Origin: Jiella soli | GTDB taxonomy: Bacteria; Pseudomonadota; Alphaproteobacteria; Rhizobiales; Rhizobiaceae | DNA: 64,000 nt | Reading direction: 5' to 3' | Assembly (NCBI RefSeq): GCF_020615385.1 | Contig: NZ_JAJAVB010000002.1 | Location: 1 to 64,000 of the forward strand | Shown here: piece by piece, positions 26,212 to 35,935 of the stretch | How the letters are laid out: each line of letters begins with the position of its first letter | Position numbering within the stretch: the first letter of the stretch is position 1 | Notes under the pieces: generated by a model | What the model saw: the letters and a program-made list of their open reading frames with translations, nothing else | Databases searched by the model: none | Told to the model about the DNA's origin: nothing | Translations under genes and position numbers: made by a program

Positions 26212-29200
26212 TCAGAATTCCAGCGGCCCCTTCACCCCCGGAAGGCTCGGAAAGCTCGCCTCCCCGCCAGTCGAAGCGCCGGGGACGGCAGTGTTGAAGT
26301 CGATCGCGGGAGTGTCCCGCGCAGTGCCGGCCGACGGCTTCTCCGGCTGTGGAGCGCGCTCGCTGGGCTGGGACTTCTCCGCCGGACGGTCGGCTGCGCT
26401 GCCAGACGCCGCCCGCTCGGCGTCCTTGCGCGCGGCTTCGGCCGCCGCCTTCGCGCGCGCTTCGCGCTCCGCCTTGGCCGCTGCGGCCGCCGCCTCTTCC
26501 GCGGCCGCCTTGGCGCGGGCCGCTTCCTCCGCCGCCTTGCGTTCGGCTTCGACCCGTTCCGCTTCGTCGGTCCGCCAGCGATAGAAGCGGGCCTCGCGCC
26601 GAAGCCTCAGCTTCTCCTGGAGACTTTCCTGCATCTGCTCGACGCGGGCCTGTTCCTGTTCCAGCGCCCGCACCGACAGATAGTTGACGAGCGCGGTCGC
26701 ATCGATCGACAGCGCCGGGTCGAACAGCTTGCCCGCGACGTCGTAGACGACCACCGGGGTCGCGCCTTCGACGCGGTCGAGCCCGGGGTCCAGCGACAGC
26801 TGCATCTCGCCGTCGAGCGTCAGCGACGCGAGATCAAGGCTCGTCTCGAGACGCAGCTGCTCGTTCTGGCTGGCGACGGTCGTCGGGGCGAACCGGACCG
26901 TCCCGCCGGTCACCGCGAATTCGCTGGAGGCGGACGGCACGGGAAAGCTCGTGCCTTTGGCCAGCCCGACGAATGTCGCCTTCGTATCGCCCTGCGGCTT
27001 GAAGCCCGATTCGTCGGCGGCCTCCAGCAGGGGACTGAAGATGGCAGGGGGAACGCCAGGGATCTGCGCGTCCGTCACAGACACCGAGCCGGCGCCGGTC
27101 AGCGCGGAAACGAGACCGGCATAGGACTGGCCGCTGCCGTCAAGCCGGATGTTTCCGGAGAGCGAACCGCCGCCCTCGCCGGCCGCAAGCTGCGGGAAGA
27201 CCGCCGAGAGATCGAAGCCGGAAGACTTCGCCTCCAGCGTCAGCCCGCCGAGGCCGCCGGCATTGCGAAGCGCCAGGCGGCCGGAGAGTTCTCCGCCCGG
27301 CAGCGACAGCCTCGCCTTTTCAAAGGAAAGCTGCGAGCCCGTCACCAGCGCCTCCGCGGAGAAATCCTGGAGGCTGCCGGCGCCGGTGTCCAAGCTGTCG
27401 GCGGTGACGGCGACATCGAATTCGCTGTCCGGCAGAAGGCTCGCGCGGAAAGGCTTCTTCGGCCAGAGCGGACCCGAGATTGCAGTCTGAAGCGGCTCAC
27501 CGAATACGAGATTGGCGACCCAGGGCAGCGACAGCGTCGAGACATGCGCCTTCCCATCGAAGGCTCCGCCGACGCTCTTGTGAATATCGACGGCGACGTC
27601 GTTGCCGGCGATCGTCCCGGAGACCCCGCGAAGCGTCCATTCCCCCACATCATAGACGACATCGCCGTTGACATCGACCGGGACGGAATCGAAGGACTGG
27701 CCGAGGTCGACCGCCGCCGTCCGCAGCCAGGGCCCGGCATCCTCGCTCTTCAGATAGACCGACATGTCGGCGCGGGTGACGCCGTTCGGGGTGACGTCGA
27801 GGACGCCGTCGACGCTGACTTCGCTGCCGGGGGCGCGCAAGGAGGCGCTGGCGACGGCGGGTCCGGTCTCGGCGGCCGAGAGCGACAGTTCGACCTGAAG
27901 CGGCGACGGTGCGTCGATTTCGGCGGCGGGAACCCCGAGCTGCCCGAGGAGGATGGCCGGCTTATCGTTCTTCAGCGTCAGATCGAGCCCGAAGCGTCCG
28001 CTTTCCTGGCGCGCATAGATGCCGTTCTCGATCGCCGAGGACAGGTCGATCGTGGTGCCGTCGGCGGTTCCCTTCAAGCGCACGAGAAGGCTCGGCTTCT
28101 TGCCGGCGTCCCCATCCGTCGCCTCCAGCTGACCCGAGAGTGCAAGCGGCGCCAGGCGCGCGGACTTGGCGCTCAGCACCTCGACGAGGGGAATGCCGGG
28201 AAGCCGGCTGTGCAGGAACGTGAAGAAGCGGGACGGCGCGGCGGAGGTCAGGTCGACGTCGAGCTTGCCCTTGGCCTCGCTCTTCAGATCCGTCAGCCGC
28301 CCGGACGCGGTAACCGTCGCACCGGCGATCCCCTCGACGTCAAGCTTGCCGATCGACAGCATGTCGCCGTCATAGAGCACGTCGGCATCGATCACGTCGG
28401 CCTTGACATCGTCGAAGGTGACCGGCCCGGCCTTGAGCGCGACGTCGAACCGATCGGCATTGGCGAGCGAGTCCGACTGGCCTGTCAGGATCTTGGTCAG
28501 GGCGAAGAAGGCGTCGAGGTCCACGGCGCCGCCGGAGAGCTTGGACGAGATCTTGGTATGCTCACCCATCTCCGTGCGTTCGAGCCGGCCGGTCAGCGTG
28601 TCGCCCCCAATATCCAGTTCGAGGCCGTTGAAGACCTGGCGCTCGGGCGTCAGCACCGTCTTCGCCGAGAAACCGGCGCGGCTGAGCGTGCGGATCGCCG
28701 GATCGATTTCGCCGGTCAGCCAGGACGAAAAGCCCGAGGGCTGCTGCGAGGCGACAAGCAGATCCCCTTCGAAGCTGAAGCTCGGCTCGAGGCCGACCGT
28801 GCCGCTCGCCTCGATGCGGGTGCGCCCTGGAAGTTCGGCCGAAAAGCCGTCGACAGACCAGCCGCCCCCGGTCGGGCTGGCGGTAAAGGCGACGTCGCGG
28901 ATCGTCGTATCGCCGGCGAGGACAACCGGCAGATTGACGACCACCTCCCCGGGGATCGTCGGGCGCGGGATCTGCGCGAGCACCGAGCGCAGAGCTTCGA
29001 CCCGCTCGGGCAACCCGATCGCGGATCCGGCCGGCGCCGCTTCGCTCGACGAGGACCCTTCACCGGACGCGAGCGCGTCGACATTGACCTGCTCGCCCTT
29101 CAGGGACAGCGCAAAGGATGGCGACTTGCCGAAGTCGAGGCTGCCCTTGCCGTTCAGCACATAGGGCTGCGGAGCCGGTCCGGCTTCGACGCGCAGGTCG

Positions 29201-30105
29201 CTCAGCTCGGCGGATTGCGGCGTCAGCCTGATCGCGCCGGCCGCCCGCAACGGCGGCACCGCCGGCCCTTGCGGCGTGTCCTGCGAAGCGCCATCGGACT
29301 GCGCGCCGGCCAGCGATTCGAAGGGGCTGCGCGTGCCGTCCGAAGCCTCGCCGGAAAGTCCCGCGAGTTCGGGCACTGGCCGCTGGATGCCGACCGCGCC
29401 CTTGAAGTTCGGCACGTGCCCGTCGAGCGTCGCCGATCCGTCGAGGGTGACCTTGGTGGACAGCGTGTGGTTGGCCGCCTCGACCCGCACCGGCATCGAG
29501 CCGTCGTCCTGGACCGTGCCGAGCGAGAGCGTGAAGTCGACCGTCTCGCCGCCGACGGAGAAACTGCCGCTGCCGTCGACGGGGCCCGCGAGCGTCGCCG
29601 CCGACAGGGTCGCGTCGACGTCGTTCAGCCTTTCGGTCCGCCCGGACGCGGCATTCTCGATCTCGACCTCACCGTTCTCGATGCCGACACTCTGGAGGAC
29701 GACGGTCGCCCCGGTCGGGATATGGGGCTGGTCGACCACCCAGCTGATCGCTCCATCGGCGCCGACAGGAATGCGGATCGTCGGATGGTCGAGCGTCATC
29801 GAATAGATGAAGATTTCGCCCGACAGATATGGGGCGAGTTCGGCGTCCATGCGGAACCGATCGACGGTCAGGAGCGGCTTTCCGGCATCGCCTCCGACTT
29901 CGACATCCTCGAAGGTCACGGAGGGAAAGGGCAGAAGCCGCGCCGAGGCTTCCCCGCGGACGATCACCTTGCGGCCGAGGATCCTGGACGCCTCTCGCTC
30001 GAAATCGGCGCGATAGGCCGTCCAGTCGATGAAATACGGCGCGACCAGTGCCCCGAGCAGAGCCAGCACCAGGAGGCCGCCGACGAAAACGAAGGCTCTG
30101 ACCAG
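26212..30105 (-). CDS. large AsmA-family membrane-anchored protein
   Basis: About 1,297 residues if started at the CTG at 30105. A single N-terminal helix (FVFVGGLLVLALLGALVAPY) is followed by FIDWTAYRADFEREASRILG, the AsmA hallmark, then ~1,000 residues of repeated beta-strand structure with an AsmA_2-like region near 980-1140. The last ~160 residues are an Ala/Glu/Lys/Arg coiled coil and a Pro-rich tail. AsmA-like proteins are periplasmic bridges thought to carry lipids to the outer membrane. No ATG fits: GTG at 30069 would cut the membrane helix, while CTG 30105 has GGGAG seven bases upstream and lies directly after an in-frame stop. Confidence 0.85.
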   Translation of the reverse strand: MVRAFVFVGGLLVLALLGALVAPYFIDWTAYRADFEREASRILGRKVIVRGEASARLLPFPSVTFEDVEVGGDAGKPLLTVDRFRMDAELAPYLSGEIFIYSMTLDHPTIRIPVGADGAISWVVDQPHIPTGATVVLQSVGIENGEVEIENAASGRTERLNDVDATLSAATLAGPVDGSGSFSVGGETVDFTLSLGTVQDDGSMPVRVEAANHTLSTKVTLDGSATLDGHVPNFKGAVGIQRPVPELAGLSGEASDGTRSPFESLAGAQSDGASQDTPQGPAVPPLRAAGAIRLTPQSAELSDLRVEAGPAPQPYVLNGKGSLDFGKSPSFALSLKGEQVNVDALASGEGSSSSEAAPAGSAIGLPERVEALRSVLAQIPRPTIPGEVVVNLPVVLAGDTTIRDVAFTASPTGGGWSVDGFSAELPGRTRIEASGTVGLEPSFSFEGDLLVASQQPSGFSSWLTGEIDPAIRTLSRAGFSAKTVLTPERQVFNGLELDIGGDTLTGRLERTEMGEHTKISSKLSGGAVDLDAFFALTKILTGQSDSLANADRFDVALKAGPVTFDDVKADVIDADVLYDGDMLSIGKLDVEGIAGATVTASGRLTDLKSEAKGKLDVDLTSAAPSRFFTFLHSRLPGIPLVEVLSAKSARLAPLALSGQLEATDGDAGKKPSLLVRLKGTADGTTIDLSSAIENGIYARQESGRFGLDLTLKNDKPAILLGQLGVPAAEIDAPSPLQVELSLSAAETGPAVASASLRAPGSEVSVDGVLDVTPNGVTRADMSVYLKSEDAGPWLRTAAVDLGQSFDSVPVDVNGDVVYDVGEWTLRGVSGTIAGNDVAVDIHKSVGGAFDGKAHVSTLSLPWVANLVFGEPLQTAISGPLWPKKPFRASLLPDSEFDVAVTADSLDTGAGSLQDFSAEALVTGSQLSFEKARLSLPGGELSGRLALRNAGGLGGLTLEAKSSGFDLSAVFPQLAAGEGGGSLSGNIRLDGSGQSYAGLVSALTGAGSVSVTDAQIPGVPPAIFSPLLEAADESGFKPQGDTKATFVGLAKGTSFPVPSASSEFAVTGGTVRFAPTTVASQNEQLRLETSLDLASLTLDGEMQLSLDPGLDRVEGATPVVVYDVAGKLFDPALSIDATALVNYLSVRALEQEQARVEQMQESLQEKLRLRREARFYRWRTDEAERVEAERKAAEEAARAKAAAEEAAAAAAKAEREARAKAAAEAARKDAERAASGSAADRPAEKSQPSERAPQPEKPSAGTARDTPAIDFNTAVPGASTGGEASFPSLPGVKGPLEF

Positions 30106-30232
30106 AACTCAGCTCCCTTCTCGATCGGTTGGGCCGGCGGCCGAAGGCGAGACAGCCCCATGCTGCACTGCGCCAGCCGCCATTGCCGTCAGGATAGGCC
30201 AGAACGGAGCGCGAATGTCGAGGGTCAACGGA

Positions 30233-31648
30233 TCATTCGGACGCGAAGATCTTGCCGGGATTGAGGATATTGTGCGGATCGAGCGCAAGTTTGATGCTCC
30301 GCATCACGTCAACGGCATCGCCGAGCTCGCGGCGGAGATAGCCGCGCTTGCCCTGACCCACTCCATGCTCGCCCGTGCAGGTGCCGTCCATCGCCACCGC
30401 CCGCTCCGCAAGCCGCGCCATGAAGGCCTCGGCCGCGTCGATCTCCCGCGGATCTGCCACATCCAGAAGCAGCGTGACGTGAAAATTGCCGTCGCCGACA
30501 TGGCCGATGATCGGGCCGACAAGACCATTCGCCGCGATGTCCTCCTGGGTTTCGCCGATGCAGTCGGCGAGGCGCGACAACGGCACGCAGACATCCGTCG
30601 CGATCGCCCGCGCGCCCGGCCGCAGCGTCATCGAGGCCCAGTACATGTCGTGGCGGGCCTTCCACAGCTTCGCCCGCTCCTCGGTCTTCTGCGAGGCACG
30701 GATTTCGCCGCCCCCGTGCTCTCGCGCGATCGCGCCGAAGGTCTCGGCCTGCTCGGCCACAGAAGCGGGCGAGCCGTGAAATTCGAGGAACAGCGACGGC
30801 CGCGCTTCGAGATCGAGCCCGGCATAGGCGTTGGCCGCTTCCATGGACTGGGCGTCGAGAAGCTCGATCCGCGCAACGGGAATGCCGGACTGGATGGTCT
30901 CGATCACGGTGTCGCAGGCGTCACGCACGCTTGGAAAGGAGCAGACCCCGGAGAGAATCGCTTCGGGAATTCCGTAGAGCCTCAGGTTCAGCTTGGTGAT
31001 GATCCCGAGCGTGCCCTCCGAACCGACGAGAAGCCGCGTCAGATCGTAGCCCGCCGAGGTCTTCTTCGCGCGCCGGGCGGTCCGGATGATCCTGCCATCG
31101 GCCATGACGGCCGTCAGCGAGATCACATTGTCGCGCATCGTCCCGTAGCGCACGGCGTTGGTGCCGGATGCCCTCGTCGCCGCCATGCCGCCGAGGCTGG
31201 CATTGGCGCCCGGATCGATCGGAAAGAACAGGCCCGTATCCCTCAGATGGGCGTTCAGCGCCTCACGCGTGATTCCCGGCTCCACCGTACAGTCGAGATC
31301 CTCGGCGTTGACAGCGAGGACCTTGTCCATGCGCGAGAGGTCGATGGAGATGCCGCCCTGCGGCGCGTTGATATGGCCTTCCAGCGAGGAGCCGGTGCCG
31401 AAGGGCACGATCGGCGTATCGTTCTCGCCGCAGATCAGGACCAGCGCCTGCACCTCTTCTTCGGTCTCGGCGAAGAAGACGGCGTCCGGCATCTGGTTCG
31501 GGATATAGGTGGTGGAATGGGCGTGGGCGCGGCGCACGTCCTCGCCGGTGACGACGCGATCGCCGAACTTATCCTTGAGGCTGGCGACGGCGGTTTCGAT
31601 GCCGGCCCGGCGCACCGGCCGTTCCGCGAGAATATCCTTCAGCGCCAT
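30233..31648 (-). CDS. FAD-linked oxidase, D-lactate dehydrogenase/GlcD type
   Basis: 471 residues. FAD-binding (PCMH) domain in about residues 40-220 with VPFGTGSSLEGH and PGANASLGGMAATRASGTNAVRYGTMRDNV; FAD oxidase C-terminal domain ends with the HVGDGNFH, GTCTGEHGVGQGKRGY and LDPHNILNPGKIF signatures. These flavoproteins oxidise D-2-hydroxyacids such as D-lactate or glycolate and pass electrons to quinone or cytochrome c. The ATG at 31648 has GGAGG upstream. It is divergent from the thioesterase gene. The exact substrate cannot be read from sequence. Confidence 0.87.
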   Translation of the reverse strand: MALKDILAERPVRRAGIETAVASLKDKFGDRVVTGEDVRRAHAHSTTYIPNQMPDAVFFAETEEEVQALVLICGENDTPIVPFGTGSSLEGHINAPQGGISIDLSRMDKVLAVNAEDLDCTVEPGITREALNAHLRDTGLFFPIDPGANASLGGMAATRASGTNAVRYGTMRDNVISLTAVMADGRIIRTARRAKKTSAGYDLTRLLVGSEGTLGIITKLNLRLYGIPEAILSGVCSFPSVRDACDTVIETIQSGIPVARIELLDAQSMEAANAYAGLDLEARPSLFLEFHGSPASVAEQAETFGAIAREHGGGEIRASQKTEERAKLWKARHDMYWASMTLRPGARAIATDVCVPLSRLADCIGETQEDIAANGLVGPIIGHVGDGNFHVTLLLDVADPREIDAAEAFMARLAERAVAMDGTCTGEHGVGQGKRGYLRRELGDAVDVMRSIKLALDPHNILNPGKIFASE

Positions 31649-31728
31649 CCGCTTCCTCCCGTCATTGACATTTCGGCATTGCCTCGTTCTTCCCTCTTGC
31701 AGCCGACATCGGGGAGGATGCAAGCGCC

Positions 31729-32229
31729 ATGACCGCGACCGAAGACCAGAAGGTGCCGTTCCGCTCGGCGCCGATGCGCTTGAAGCCGGAATGGATCGAC
31801 TATAACGGCCACCTCAACCTCGCCTACTACCATGTGCTCTTCGACCAGGGTATCGACGGGCTGTTCGCCGCGATCGGGCTCGGCGAACTCTACCGGGCCG
31901 CGACGGGGTTCACGACCTATACGGCCGAGGCGCATGTCTCTTATCTGAAGGAACTGCCGCCGGACTCGGCTGTGACCGTGAGCTCGCAGATCGTCGGCCT
32001 GGATACCAAGCGCCTCCACATCTTCCAGGAGATGCATCACACCGATGGCTGGCTCGCCGCGACGCTGGAAAACCTCAGCCTGTCGATCGACCAGCGCAAT
32101 CCGGACGGGCCGAAGGTGGCGCCGTTTCCGACGGACGTGTTCGAACAGGTCTCGCGCGCGGCAAAGGAGCACGCCCGGCTGCCGCGCCCGGAGCAGCTCG
32201 GTCGGTCGATCCGCGATCTTGGCGTCTGA
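31729..32229 (+). CDS. hot-dog thioesterase
   Basis: 166 residues: RLKPEWIDYNGHLNLAYYHVLFDQG, with the Asp-x-N-G-H-L/M-N motif of 4HBT-type acyl-CoA thioesterases, then FTTYTAEAHVSYLKEL. Proteins of this subgroup often accompany carnitine catabolism genes, but none is here. Cytosolic, probably a dimer or tetramer; acyl substrate unknown. Confidence 0.78.
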   Translation: MTATEDQKVPFRSAPMRLKPEWIDYNGHLNLAYYHVLFDQGIDGLFAAIGLGELYRAATGFTTYTAEAHVSYLKELPPDSAVTVSSQIVGLDTKRLHIFQEMHHTDGWLAATLENLSLSIDQRNPDGPKVAPFPTDVFEQVSRAAKEHARLPRPEQLGRSIRDLGV

Positions 32230-32533
32230 AGCGGCGGGGCAGCGAATCGGGACCGAGGGTCTGTGCAGCGGCTCCAACCCTCGTGTTAAATTTTCGGTCC
32301 CAAGCAAATGAACCGTTTGGGCCGACGAGCGTTCGATGTAAGACTTGTCATGTCTGCGCGGCAAGGGTTTAAGCCAAATGCGGACGGCATGCATCTCGCG
32401 AGACATGAGACGCTCGAACTCGCGTTTTCTTCATCCGATTCTCCGGCAGGCCACTTCAAGCGTTCGCGACGCAAGTCGCATCCAGGCATCGGCGATTTCG
32501 GGACCCGGCAATACACCTGTTTCGATGGAACGC
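32230..32533. other. intergenic, no gene seen
   Basis: About 300 bp, lower GC than its surroundings, between the thioesterase and the desaturase. The desaturase frame is open through most of it, but I see neither a start with a ribosome site nor conserved sequence before 32525. It probably holds the desaturase promoter and leader. Confidence 0.4.
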
Positions 32534-33580
32534 ATGCACGCACCCGCCACGCATCCCCTATCCGACCGCACCGAAGACGCCAGAATCAACGATGCCAGCC
32601 GCGCCTGGAGCGCGATCCTCGCGTCCTATCGCCAGCCGAGCCACGCCCGCAGCATTTGGGAGATTGTCGTCAGCGCGCTGCCCTTCGCCCTGCTTTGGGC
32701 ATTGGCCGGGATTGCGGCCGTCAACGGGTTCTGGTGGGGTCTTCTCCTGACGATCCCGGCGGCCGCCTTCCTGATCCGCCTGTTCATCCTGCAGCACGAC
32801 TGCGGCCACGGTGCGCTCTTCACGCAGCGCGCCAGCAATGACTGGACCGGCCGCGTCATCGGCGTCTTGACGCTGACACCCTACGACTATTGGCGCCGCA
32901 CCCATGCGGTCCATCACGCGACGGCTGGCAATCTCGACAAGCGCGGCATCGGCGACGTCGATACGCTGACCGTCAGGGAGTACCAAGCGCTGAGCTACTG
33001 GAACCGCGCGCGCTACCGGCTCTACCGCCATCCCATGGTGATGTTCGGCTTCGGACCCGCCTGGCTGTTCATCTGCCAGTACCGGCTGCCCATCGGTCTG
33101 ATGCGGGCCGGCATGAGGCCCTGGGTCTCCACCCTTGCGACCAATCTCGGCATCGCGCTGCCGGTGGCGCTGCTGATCTGGCTGATGGGAGTCTGGCCGT
33201 TTCTCGCCGTTCAGTTGCCGATCACGCTGATGGCCGCGACCGCCGGCGTGTGGCTCTTCTACGTCCAGCACCAGTTCGAGGAGACGCACTGGTCCATGGA
33301 CGAGGACTGGAACTTCCAGCGCGCAGCGCTTCACGGCAGTTCGCATTACGACCTTCCGCCGGTGCTGCGCTGGTTCAGCGGCAATATCGGCATCCACCAC
33401 GTCCACCATCTGTCGAGCAAGGTGCCGTTCTACCGGCTGCCGCAGATCCTGCGCGATCATCCGGAATTGCGAAGCATCGGCCGCATCACCCTGTGGCAAA
33501 GCTTCGCCTGCGTCAGGCTCGCCCTTTGGGACGAGCGCAACAAATGTCTCGTCTCCTTCCGCGAGGCGCGGACGGCCTGA
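32534..33580 (+). CDS. membrane fatty acid desaturase
   Basis: 348 residues. The three histidine boxes that bind the di-iron centre are HDCGHG (about 89-94), HAVHH (about 125-129) and HVHHL (about 288-292), spread between four predicted membrane helices. It would insert a double bond into a membrane lipid acyl chain. ATG 32534 has GGAA upstream; an ATG three codons earlier is equally possible. The window also contains a lipid remodelling operon near 47-51 kb. Confidence 0.88.
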   Translation: MHAPATHPLSDRTEDARINDASRAWSAILASYRQPSHARSIWEIVVSALPFALLWALAGIAAVNGFWWGLLLTIPAAAFLIRLFILQHDCGHGALFTQRASNDWTGRVIGVLTLTPYDYWRRTHAVHHATAGNLDKRGIGDVDTLTVREYQALSYWNRARYRLYRHPMVMFGFGPAWLFICQYRLPIGLMRAGMRPWVSTLATNLGIALPVALLIWLMGVWPFLAVQLPITLMAATAGVWLFYVQHQFEETHWSMDEDWNFQRAALHGSSHYDLPPVLRWFSGNIGIHHVHHLSSKVPFYRLPQILRDHPELRSIGRITLWQSFACVRLALWDERNKCLVSFREARTA

Positions 33581-33923
33581 TCGGCCGGCTCCTCCGTCGA
33601 TCGGGAACGCGATGGCGATCTGGCGACCGGTATAGCGCATACGGACCCTGGTCATCGTCCTCACCTGGCGCGAAGTTCAGTTGCTTCTCGCCGAGATCGA
33701 AGACGATGACGGCCAGGTCCTGGACCGGAGAAATTCCGATCCACGCCATCCGCCACGGCGCCAATGATCCCTCCTCGACGCCGGGTGCCGGATCCTGATC
33801 AGCCGCGCTCGCTGCATCGATGCGACCGGTCCCAGGGGTTGAAGCGCCCGCCGTTCGGTGCGACATCAGCCGGATGACCCGATATCGGCCGTTTTCCGTC
33901 TCAGCAGCAAGTCGCGCGCGCCC
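33581..33923. other. intergenic, no gene seen
   Basis: About 340 bp between the desaturase and map. A very long minus-strand frame passes through it but belongs to the shadow of map, radC and moaD. Nothing else recognised. Confidence 0.4.
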
Positions 33924-34775
33924 ATGACCACCTATCTCGAAGCCGAAGCCAATCCGAGCCGCAACACCGGCGCGATCCGTCTCTACGACGATGCAGCCTT
34001 CGAGGGCATGCGACGCGCCTGCCAGGCGACGGCGCGCTGTCTCGACGGGTTGGTCGACATCGTCAAGCCGGGTGTGACGACGCAGGAGATCGACGATTTC
34101 GTCGTGGAGTTCGCGCGGCAGAACGACACGGTCTCCGCCACGCTGAACTATCGCGGCTATCCGAAGAGCGTTTGCACCTCGATCAACCACGTCGTCTGTC
34201 ACGGGATCCCCAATGACAAGCCGCTGAAGGAAGGCGACATCGTCAACATCGACGTGACGCTGGTCGTCGATGGCTGGCATGGCGATTCCTCGCGCATGTA
34301 TCCCGTGGGCCGGATCAAGCGGGCGGCGGAGCGGCTCTGCGACGTCACCTACCGGTCGCTGATGTTGGGCATCGCGGCGGTGAAGCCGGGCGGCCATATC
34401 GGCGACATCGGCGCAGCGATCCAGGAATATGCCGAATCGGAGCGCTGCTCGGTGGTACGCGATTTCTGCGGTCATGGCGTCGGCAAGCTCTTCCACGACG
34501 CGCCGAACATTCTTCACTACGGCCGCCGCGGCGAGGGCGTCGAGATGCGGCCCGGCATGATCTTCACCATCGAGCCGATGATCAATCTCGGCCGACCGCA
34601 TGTGAAGATCCTGAACGACGGCTGGACCGCGGTGACGCGCGACCGGTCCCTTTCCGCGCAGTACGAGCATACGCTGGGCGTCACCGAGACGGGCTGCGAG
34701 GTCTTCACCTTCTCGCCGCGCGGGCTCGACACCCCGGGCCTCGACGTCTCGCCCGTCGCGGGCGCGGCGGAATAG
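33924..34775 (+). CDS. map: methionine aminopeptidase, type I
   Basis: 283 residues. The metal-binding residues are visible: Asp in NIDVTLVVDGWHGDSSR (two), His in CGHGVGKLFHDAP, Glu in TIEPMINLG and Glu in SAQYEHTLGVTE. It removes the initiator methionine from nascent proteins. ATG 33924 gives the normal length plus a ~15-residue N-terminal extension. radC follows 9 bp after the stop, probably in the same transcript. Confidence 0.94.
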   Translation: MTTYLEAEANPSRNTGAIRLYDDAAFEGMRRACQATARCLDGLVDIVKPGVTTQEIDDFVVEFARQNDTVSATLNYRGYPKSVCTSINHVVCHGIPNDKPLKEGDIVNIDVTLVVDGWHGDSSRMYPVGRIKRAAERLCDVTYRSLMLGIAAVKPGGHIGDIGAAIQEYAESERCSVVRDFCGHGVGKLFHDAPNILHYGRRGEGVEMRPGMIFTIEPMINLGRPHVKILNDGWTAVTRDRSLSAQYEHTLGVTETGCEVFTFSPRGLDTPGLDVSPVAGAAE

Positions 34776-34784
34776 ACCCGGCCG

Positions 34785-35555
34785 ATGAACACGGGAGGCG
34801 GCGAGGACGAGCCGGACTTTCCCGGCCTCACCGAGGCGCGGGCTGAGCGTCATGAGCCGCCGCACACATCCGCCAGAGCAGAGGCGAAGCATCACGACGG
34901 CCACCGCGACAGGCTGCGGGAGCGCTTCGCCACCTCCGGGGCCGCCGCGCTTGCCGATTACGAGCTTCTCGAATTGATCCTCTTCCGGACGATCCCGCGC
35001 CGTGACGTCAAGCCGATCGCCAAGGCGCTGATCGCCCGCTTCGGCTCCCTGTCGGAGGTCCTCAACGCGCCGCGTCAGCGGCTGGTGGAGGTACCCGGCG
35101 TGAAGGAGGCCGTCGCGCTCGACCTTTCGATCGTGGCGGCGATCAACCAGCGGGCGATGCGCTCGGCGGTGAAGGGCCGCGAAGTACTCTCCTCCTGGTC
35201 CGCCGTCCTCGACTATTGCAAGGCGGCGATGGCATACGAGACACGCGAGCAGTTCCGCATCCTCTTCCTCGACAAGAAGAATGCGCTCATCGCCGACGAG
35301 ATCCAGGGAACCGGGACCGTCGACCACACGCCGGTCTACACCCGCGAAGTGGTCAAACGCGCGCTGGAACTCTCGGCGACCGCGATCATCCTCGTCCACA
35401 ACCATCCCTCGGGCGATCCGACACCCTCGCGGGCAGACATCGATATGACGCGGACCATCGTCGAGACGGCGAAACCGCTCGGCATCGCCGTCCACGACCA
35501 CATCATCATCGGCAAGTCCGGCCATGCGAGCCTCAAGGGGCTGCGGCTGTTCTGA
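34785..35555 (+). CDS. radC: RadC family JAMM-domain protein
   Basis: 256 residues. Helix-hairpin-helix-like N-terminal part ([20 protein letters not shown]) followed by the MPN/JAMM domain with the metal site [16 protein letters not shown]. The family is widespread; a direct role in DNA repair has been questioned and the activity is unknown. The N-terminal ~45 residues are hydrophilic and variable. It follows map closely. Confidence 0.87.
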   Translation: MNTGGGEDEPDFPGLTEARAERHEPPHTSARAEAKHHDGHRDRLRERFATSGAAALADYELLELILFRTIPRRDVKPIAKALIARFGSLSEVLNAPRQRLVEVPGVKEAVALDLSIVAAINQRAMRSAVKGREVLSSWSAVLDYCKAAMAYETREQFRILFLDKKNALIADEIQGTGTVDHTPVYTREVVKRALELSATAIILVHNHPSGDPTPSRADIDMTRTIVETAKPLGIAVHDHIIIGKSGHASLKGLRLF

Positions 35556-35660
35556 GCCGGCGAGGCCGCGACGCCCGAAGCTTGCCCGCGGACACGATCG
35601 GGGGTGGATTTCGTCCCCGGGGCTCGCCATCTGCGCTAGGAGAGACGAAGGGAGCGCGTC

Positions 35661-35912
35661 ATGAAACTTGCCTATTTCGCCTGGGTCCGCGAGCGGATCG
35701 GCCTCGCAGAGGAAGAGGTGCAGCTGCCCGCGGGCGTCGAGACCGTGGACGATCTGCTGCACTGGCTGAAGGGGCGTGGCGCAAACTACGATTCCGCCCT
35801 GCAGGCGCCGGAGATCATCCGCGTCGCCATCAATCAGGAGCATGTCGATCATTCCGAGCCGCTGGCCGGCGCCAAGGAAGTGGCGCTCTTCCCGCCGATG
35901 ACGGGCGGCTGA
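35661..35912 (+). CDS. moaD: molybdopterin synthase small subunit
   Basis: 83 residues with ubiquitin-like fold and the essential C-terminal Gly-Gly (FPPMTGG) that carries the thiocarboxylate. It donates sulfur for molybdopterin formation together with MoaE, encoded 23 bp downstream. GGAG lies 7 bases before the ATG. Confidence 0.93.
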   Translation: MKLAYFAWVRERIGLAEEEVQLPAGVETVDDLLHWLKGRGANYDSALQAPEIIRVAINQEHVDHSEPLAGAKEVALFPPMTGG

Positions 35913-35935
35913 CCAAGCCTTTGACGGAGACCGAC

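Noticed and set aside
26101-30264. A 1,387-codon plus-strand open frame
   Set aside because: It is the antisense of the AsmA-like gene. Composition is Arg/Gly-rich without any domain, whereas the minus frame has a clear AsmA N-terminus and beta-repeat structure. High GC produces such long antisense frames.
33581-33860. Short minus-strand frames in the gap before map
   Set aside because: No start with a ribosome site and no sequence that resembles a known family; part of a long antisense frame.
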